11,381 nt of DNA from the NCBI GenBank assembly GCA_903883985.1, contig CAISDD010000080.1, positions 1 through 11,381 on the forward strand. Direction: 5' to 3'. The DNA comes from an uncultured Pseudomonadota bacterium. Its GTDB lineage: Bacteria > Pseudomonadota > Gammaproteobacteria > Burkholderiales > Thiobacillaceae. The translations under genes and the position numbers were made by a program. Shown here piece by piece: positions 6,957 through 11,381 of this stretch (the stretch's first letter is position 1; the number at the start of each line of letters is the position of its first letter). Below the pieces are notes generated by a model, which ran no database searches, was not told the origin of the DNA, and saw only the letters and a list, made by a program, of their open reading frames with translations.

Positions 6957-8903
6957 ATGCACCTGCCCCTCACCCGTGGCGAATTCCTCAAGCTGGCCGG
7001 CGCCATGGCCGCGCTGGGGCTGTCGCTCGTATTGCTGTTCCATTGGCAGCCGGCACCGGTCGCCGCCATGGCCAGCGCAGTGAGCGACACCTATTACCCC
7101 TTCAATCCGCGCCGGCCGAGCCGGGAGGTGGTGTTCATCGCCGTCGACCACAAGGCCGTGCAGCAGTTCGGGCGCTGGCCCTGGCCGCGGCAACGGGTCG
7201 CGGCCGGCATCGACCGCTGCCGCGCGGCCAAGGTAATCGCCCTGGACATGTTGTTTTCGGAAACCACCGATCCCGCCTCCGACCAGGCGCTGGGTACTGC
7301 CATGGCCCACGCCACGACCATCGGCGGCTATCAGTTGAACGGGACCCGACATATACGCCCAGACGCCGCTGGCATGGCCCTCCTGGCCAATTCCAGCTTG
7401 ACCGATAGCCAAGATGCGCACCTGATCGAGAGCCGGGACGACGTGGAACTGTCGATCCCCACGGTGCTGGCTGGCCAGGCCGCCCTGGCTTCGCTCAATA
7501 CCCTGCCAGACAAGGACGAGCGCTTTCGCCACTATCCCGCAGCCTTCGTCTTCTTCGGCATGGTGCAGCCCAGCCTGGGCGTGCAATCCGTGCAGGTGTT
7601 CCTCGACACCCAGGCCAGGCTGCGCGGCGACCCCGGAATGCTGGCCTTCGGCAGCCGCATCGTGCACCTGGACCGGCGCGGCTTCACGCGCAAGAACTAT
7701 TCCCCGGAGGACAGTGTCCACACGGTGTCCTTCGCCGATCTGTTCGCCGCCGATTTCCAGCCCAGCAGCCTGAAGGGCAAGTTGGTGCTGTTCGGCATCA
7801 CCGAAGCCGGCGTCTCCGACATTCGCGCCACGCCCCTGGGCCAGTATCCCGGTCCGCTGATGCACGCGACCTTCATGGCCAACGTCCTGGGTGGGGATGG
7901 TCTACAGGAGTTGTCCACCGCTGCGATGGCGGGCGTGCTGCTGCTGACCCTAGCCGCGACCCTGAGCGTCGTGCTGCTGCGCCTGGTCCTGGTGCGCGCC
8001 GCGCTCTACCTCGGTCTGGCCGCGGCGGCCTATCTCGCCGGGTTGCTGCTCTACCGCCAGGTTGGCCTCTGGATGGAGAGCGGCTATTTGATGGGCGGAG
8101 CCGTCGCTGCGGCTTTGCTGATCGAGACCAGCCTGCTGACGCACTCTAAAAAGCATGCCGAGAAACTGCGCCTGGCGTTTTCCACCTATCTGCCGCCCGG
8201 CCTGGTGAATCGCATCGTCGAAAACCCGGAACAATTGAAACTGGGCGGCGAGAAGAAGGAAATCACCGTGCTGTTCTCGGATATCCGCGGCTTCACCTCG
8301 ATGTCCGAGAGCGTGACGCCGGAGCGACTGGCCGAGATCATGGCGAATTATTTCCAGCCCATGACCGAAGCGGTGTTCAACCAGGGCGGCACCCTGGACA
8401 AATATATCGGCGACGCCATCATGGCCTTGTTCAACGCGCCCCTGGACCAGCCCGATCATGTCCTCGCCGCCTGCCGCGCCGCCGTCGCGATGCAGTATGC
8501 CCAGATACGCGTCAACGAAAAACACGCCATGCACGGCACGCCGCCGTTGAAGACCGGCATCGGCATCAATTGCGGCTTAGCCATCGTCGGCAACCTGGGT
8601 TCCTCGATCCGGTTCAACTACACGGCCATCGGCGACACGGTGAATCTCGCCTCGCGCCTGGAAAGCGCCACGAAAAAGCTGGGCGTGGACATCGCCATCG
8701 GCGAATCCGTCTACCAGCGCGTGAAAGACCACCTCCCCTGCCGCGCCCTGGGCTGTGTGCAGGTGGCCGGTAAAGAACAGCCACAACCGGTCTTCGAGCT
8801 GTGCTGGCGAGAAATCGCCGATCCCCTGACTGGAAATGCACTAAAGTCCGTTGCTTCCGAACGGATCACAACCACTCCCAGCAAGGCCATCGATCATGCG
8901 TAG
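6957..8903 (+). CDS. CHASE2-domain membrane adenylate cyclase (class III)
   Basis: This is a 648-residue membrane cyclase. Helix 1 is at about 11-30. A periplasmic CHASE2 sensor spans about 45-318, with VVFIAVDHKAV, FGRWPWPR, AKVIALDMLF and a final ATPLGQYPGPLMHATFMANVL. Three membrane helices follow (about 323-343, 347-366, 375-393), then a class III catalytic domain (about 432-616). Metal ligands are D442 in FSDIRGF and D486 in YIGDAIMA. K482 and D560 (AIGDTVN) are the adenine-specifying pair, so ATP to cAMP is expected. N563 and R567 (NLASRLE) are the usual transition-state residues, so the enzyme looks active. The ATG at 6957 has no clear ribosome site, which suggests weak initiation or coupling to the FecR gene. 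The gene ends with an 8-base overlap with the next lipoprotein gene. CHASE2 ligands are generally unknown. Confidence 0.93.
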   Translation: MHLPLTRGEFLKLAGAMAALGLSLVLLFHWQPAPVAAMASAVSDTYYPFNPRRPSREVVFIAVDHKAVQQFGRWPWPRQRVAAGIDRCRAAKVIALDMLFSETTDPASDQALGTAMAHATTIGGYQLNGTRHIRPDAAGMALLANSSLTDSQDAHLIESRDDVELSIPTVLAGQAALASLNTLPDKDERFRHYPAAFVFFGMVQPSLGVQSVQVFLDTQARLRGDPGMLAFGSRIVHLDRRGFTRKNYSPEDSVHTVSFADLFAADFQPSSLKGKLVLFGITEAGVSDIRATPLGQYPGPLMHATFMANVLGGDGLQELSTAAMAGVLLLTLAATLSVVLLRLVLVRAALYLGLAAAAYLAGLLLYRQVGLWMESGYLMGGAVAAALLIETSLLTHSKKHAEKLRLAFSTYLPPGLVNRIVENPEQLKLGGEKKEITVLFSDIRGFTSMSESVTPERLAEIMANYFQPMTEAVFNQGGTLDKYIGDAIMALFNAPLDQPDHVLAACRAAVAMQYAQIRVNEKHAMHGTPPLKTGIGINCGLAIVGNLGSSIRFNYTAIGDTVNLASRLESATKKLGVDIAIGESVYQRVKDHLPCRALGCVQVAGKEQPQPVFELCWREIADPLTGNALKSVASERITTTPSKAIDHA

Positions 8904-9876
8904 ATTTCTGATCCTCCTGACATTCCTGCTACCTCTGGCTGGCTGCAACGGCATGCTGCCAAAAAAACAGGCGACGGTGCCTGCTTGGTTACTAGCACCC
9001 CCCAACGACAGCCGCGAATGGTTCTGGGGCGTGGGCGAAGGCCAGGACCTCGACGCCGCCAAGCGGGCCGGGCTGAAAGACATCGCCGGCAAGCTGCGAG
9101 TCAGCATATCCGGGCAGCTCGATTCGTCGGTGACCGTGGACAACAACAAGGTGGACCGCCAGGCCCACACGCGGATTTCCGAGGAAGTGCAGAAGACGGA
9201 ATTCAGCAACTACGTGGTGGACAAGACCGCGCAGTCGGCCGACGGCTTCTATGTCCTGGTCAAGGTGGATCGCCAGGCCTTCATCCGTGACCTCAAGAAC
9301 AAGCTGGCCAACCTCGACGCCAACATCCAGCCGGTGGCCGCTGTCCTGGACAGCAAGACGCCGTTGGAACGCTTCATCGCCCTGCGCCGCCTGCAACCCA
9401 GTCTGGACAAGGGGGTGGGTTACGCGCAACTCCTGATCGGCGCCGAAGGCGGCGACGATGGGGCCGCCCATCTGCGCAAATTCGAATCCCTGCAACAACG
9501 GGCGAAGCAGGCACTCTCCGGCGTGGTGTTCCAGATCCAGGCCCGTCCCGAAGACGCCGACCTGGCAGCGGCGATGGCCACCTGGCTCAATGAAAGCGGC
9601 ATCCGCACGGATCAACAAGCCCAGGCTCGGGGCAGCAATCTCCTGACCCTCTCCAGCAGCAGCCGCAACGACCAGATCTACGACAGCAAGCTGACCAAGC
9701 TCATGGTCACGCTACGAGTGAGCGACGACCAGGGCCGCACCCTGGCCAGCCGGGAGTTTACCGTTTCCGGGACTTCCGCTTACGATTATCGCGGCGCGCG
9801 ACAAAACGCCATACAAAAGATGGTCAACTCGATGCGGGAGGCGGGGCCAATTTCGAGTCTGGGATTCACCGAATAG
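8896..9876 (+). CDS. LPP20-type lipoprotein
   Basis: This is a 326-residue lipoprotein. The signal sequence ends in a perfect lipobox, LAGC, with Cys17 as the lipidated residue. Asn18 at +2 does not signal inner-membrane retention by the Lol rule (Asp at +2), so outer-membrane anchoring is likely. Residues about 29-130 look like an LPP20 domain (PAWLLAPP, then EWFWGVGEGQDLDAAKRAGL, later ADGFYVLVKVDRQAF). A second region (about 205-315) is an alpha/beta fold of unknown function. The start at 8896 is chosen for the signal peptide; AAGG lies nine bases upstream. It overlaps the end of the cyclase gene by 8 bases (out of frame), a sign of translational coupling. The next lipoprotein gene starts 22 bases after its stop. 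LPP20 domains occur in FlgP and related flagellar outer-membrane proteins. The function here is unknown. Confidence 0.85.
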   Translation: MRRFLILLTFLLPLAGCNGMLPKKQATVPAWLLAPPNDSREWFWGVGEGQDLDAAKRAGLKDIAGKLRVSISGQLDSSVTVDNNKVDRQAHTRISEEVQKTEFSNYVVDKTAQSADGFYVLVKVDRQAFIRDLKNKLANLDANIQPVAAVLDSKTPLERFIALRRLQPSLDKGVGYAQLLIGAEGGDDGAAHLRKFESLQQRAKQALSGVVFQIQARPEDADLAAAMATWLNESGIRTDQQAQARGSNLLTLSSSSRNDQIYDSKLTKLMVTLRVSDDQGRTLASREFTVSGTSAYDYRGARQNAIQKMVNSMREAGPISSLGFTE

Positions 9877-9898
9877 TTCGCTTCGAACAAGGGGAAAC

Positions 9899-10909
9899 AT
9901 GATGTTGGTACGTTATTTTCAGCCGGCGATACTTACCGGGCTGCTGGCACTTGGAGGTTGCGCCGCTGCTGGCGTATCGCTGTCGGATTATCCAAAAGAA
10001 GTCGAAATGCAGCCCGCGGACCACCTACCCACCGAGGCCCAACTGAACTTGCAGGGACGAGCAAAAGTGGTGGTATTCGTAGCCGACGACAGCAAACTGG
10101 ACAATGCGAGAAATGCACAGGCGGGCAATACGCTCACCAGTGCCATCGAGGAAATGCTGGGCGCCAACGGCGCCGAGGTGGTGGATCGCAGCATTGCCGG
10201 GCGCCTGGGCCAGGAATTACAACTGGCCGAAGTCAAGGGCGTAGGCGGCTATGAAGGCCCATCGGTGGCCAACTTTGCTGTGAAGCCGACCATTGCCCTG
10301 GCGGAATACGGCTCGGAATATGTGCCGGCTTCCAGTTTCGTCGACAAGCAGGGCAAGACCTACTTCACGCCGGCGTCCTGGACGCACAAGAGCAGCGTGA
10401 ACATCAGCCTGAATGTCTATGAAATACCCAGTCTGCGCCAGTTGAAAACCTTCAACGGCAAGGGCAGGGAAACGAAGTCCACCAACGATCAGGGCGGCCG
10501 GGACTTGGGGGTGTCCATGATACGCGCGGCCACGCAGGATGCCCTGAAGGACGTGCAGTCAGGCTTCCTCAATCAGTTCGCACCCAAAGGTTATGTGCTC
10601 GGAAAACGCCAGAATGGCAGCAAGTCTCTGTTCCGTATCTCCATCGGCAGCGATCAGGGCATCGTCCCCGACATCCCGGTGGTGATATTTACCGAAAAGG
10701 AAAGCATACATCCCATCACCAAGAAAGTCGGCTACGACCGGATTCCGGTGGCAGAAGGCAGGGTGTCCGACCTGGTCACGGCGGGCGAAGCCTGGGTTGT
10801 TCCGGACGACGAGGACAAAGCCAAACGGGTGCGCATGGGCGACCAGGTCGGAGTGGTTCACAAGGATTCGGTCTGGACCAAGATCATGCGACCGCTCAAG
10901 GGCATCTAG
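9899..10909 (+). CDS. CsgG/FlgT-like outer-membrane lipoprotein
   Basis: This is a 336-residue lipoprotein with lipobox LGGC (Cys21) and Ala at +2, favouring the outer membrane. Residues about 54-225 resemble the CsgG/TolB-N-like fold: KVVVFVADDS, then a helix (TLTSAIEEMLGANGAEVVDR), then SVNISLNVYEI. The C-terminal part (about 228-322) reads GYVLGKRQNG, FRISIGSDQGIVPDIPVVIF, later GRVSDLVTAGEAWV and VRMGDQVGVV, which recalls the SH3-like C-terminal domain of flagellar FlgT. It is not curli CsgG itself: no csgA, B, E or F genes are present and the sequence is divergent. Two consecutive ATGs (9899, 9902) follow AAGGGG; the second is spaced better, at seven bases. The short LPP20 gene starts about 10 bases after the stop. 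The family assignment is by eye from fold-like patterns, so it is moderate. Confidence 0.82.
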   Translation: MMLVRYFQPAILTGLLALGGCAAAGVSLSDYPKEVEMQPADHLPTEAQLNLQGRAKVVVFVADDSKLDNARNAQAGNTLTSAIEEMLGANGAEVVDRSIAGRLGQELQLAEVKGVGGYEGPSVANFAVKPTIALAEYGSEYVPASSFVDKQGKTYFTPASWTHKSSVNISLNVYEIPSLRQLKTFNGKGRETKSTNDQGGRDLGVSMIRAATQDALKDVQSGFLNQFAPKGYVLGKRQNGSKSLFRISIGSDQGIVPDIPVVIFTEKESIHPITKKVGYDRIPVAEGRVSDLVTAGEAWVVPDDEDKAKRVRMGDQVGVVHKDSVWTKIMRPLKGI

Positions 10910-10919
10910 GAGTACCCCT

Positions 10920-11327
10920 GTGAACATGCACAAATTGCTGTTGCCGGCCGCCCTGGCGCTGCTGTCCGCATGCGGCAGTGTCGGCCCGCATCGGCATGCA
11001 CAAGATCAAGGAACGGAAAAACCCGTTTGGATCAATAATCCGGGTGAGGGCGTATCGGCATCGGCCGGGTTTCATGTGCGAGGTGCCCAGGCGCAGGAAG
11101 AACTGGCCGTCACCCGTGCGCGCGACGAATACGCCAAACGCTATGGCGTGAAGGTAAGCAGCGAGTCAGCGACTTCTCAAGTCGTGACCGGGGACCGCAT
11201 GTCCTCGGTTTCCACCAAGGACATCCACGAGGAAGTGGATCACAAGGAAGTAAAGGCCACAGTGAAAGCCAAGTGGCGAGACCCGGATACCGACGTGTTG
11301 TGGATTTGGCTGGTACCGGCGAAATAA
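10920..11327 (+). CDS. Short LPP20-type lipoprotein (FlgP-like)
   Basis: This is a 135-residue lipoprotein with lipobox LSAC (Cys18 when counted from the GTG) and Gly at +2. The mature part begins with a polar stretch, then KPVWINNPGEG, SASAGFHVRGAQAQEELAVT and YAKRYGVKVSSES. The P-W-I..P opening followed by a long helix rich in Ala, Arg and Glu and a hydrophobic end (VLWIWLVP) is typical of small LPP20-domain proteins such as FlgP. A GTG start at 10920 is preferred: AGGAG at 10908-10912, which overlaps the TAG of the previous gene, sits seven bases before it. The ATG at 10926 would be 13 bases away and is a less likely alternative. It is the last gene of the lipoprotein run in this window. 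Confidence 0.82.
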   Translation: MNMHKLLLPAALALLSACGSVGPHRHAQDQGTEKPVWINNPGEGVSASAGFHVRGAQAQEELAVTRARDEYAKRYGVKVSSESATSQVVTGDRMSSVSTKDIHEEVDHKEVKATVKAKWRDPDTDVLWIWLVPAK

Positions 11328-11362
11328 GTGATGCTGCGAAACAGATTTGGTTTGCCACCGGG

Positions 11363-11381
11363 CCCCTCACCCTGCCCTCTC
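11363..11381. repeat. Partial second copy of the intergenic CCCTCACCC-type repeat
   Basis: CCCCTCACCCTGCCCTCTC begins 35 bases after the last stop codon and is cut by the window edge. It resembles the left arm of the element at 694-730. In many proteobacteria such elements continue with a G-rich arm and form a hairpin after an operon, so this may mark the end of the lipoprotein operon. Only one arm is visible. Confidence 0.5.

Noticed and set aside
6894..7865. A 323-codon minus-strand frame opposite the cyclase gene.
   Set aside because: It is fully antisense to the CHASE2 region, which has clear family motifs, and shows no domain of its own. The same holds for the frames at 5245-6108, 7950-8534 and 8992-9618 on the minus strand.
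9899..10909. A curli secretion system based on the CsgG-like fold.
   Set aside because: No curlin subunit or CsgE/CsgF gene is nearby, and the protein has an extra FlgT-like C-terminal part.
11328..11381. A further gene starting at the GTG right after the last stop codon.
   Set aside because: The frame is open to the edge but has no ribosome site and runs straight into the intergenic repeat, so it is probably untranslated.

Overview
The window is GC-rich chromosomal DNA, densely coding and with no sign of recent mobile DNA. The genes (hslR-type S4 protein, full-length RlhA, a c-heme chemoreceptor, a CHASE2 cyclase with a FecR-domain partner, LPP20-type lipoproteins) and the intergenic CCCTCACCC-type repeat suggest a motile, respiring betaproteobacterium, perhaps Rhodocyclales or a relative. 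That placement is inference from gene content and style; no phylogenetic marker is present.

Left block (1-4974, all on the minus strand). From left to right: the N-terminal 59 codons of an S4-domain RNA-binding protein (hslR), a small cysteine-rich exported protein of unknown function, a methyl-accepting chemotaxis protein whose periplasmic domain carries a CxxCH heme site, a small periplasmic c-type cytochrome, and rlhA (23S rRNA C2501 hydroxylation). Transcription runs right to left, so the cytochrome lies just upstream of the chemoreceptor. A near-consensus FliA (sigma-28) promoter precedes the cytochrome gene, which suggests the pair is a redox or energy taxis module made with the flagellar regulon.

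Right block (5125-11327, all on the plus strand). It opens with a receiver domain fused directly to an RsbW/HATPase_c_2-type ATPase domain. Ahead of it is a very good FliA promoter, TCAAGTTT-N11-GCCGATAG, whose -35 element lies in an 11-bp tandem direct repeat. Next comes a tight five-gene cluster: a secreted FecR-domain protein, a membrane CHASE2 class III adenylate cyclase, an LPP20-type lipoprotein, a CsgG/FlgT-like lipoprotein and a second, short LPP20-type lipoprotein. The last four are spaced 48, -8, 22 and about 10 bases apart, so they are very likely one operon.

Main ideas. (1) The FecR-cyclase-lipoprotein cluster looks like an envelope-sensing cAMP module. Its three lipoproteins recall the FlgT/FlgO/FlgP outer-membrane flagellar proteins of Vibrio. 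(2) Two sigma-28-type promoters tie a REC-HATPase switch protein and a cytochrome c/heme chemoreceptor pair to motility. Both ideas are inferences from sequence and context. Two copies of a short GC-rich intergenic repeat lie near 694-730 and at the right edge.
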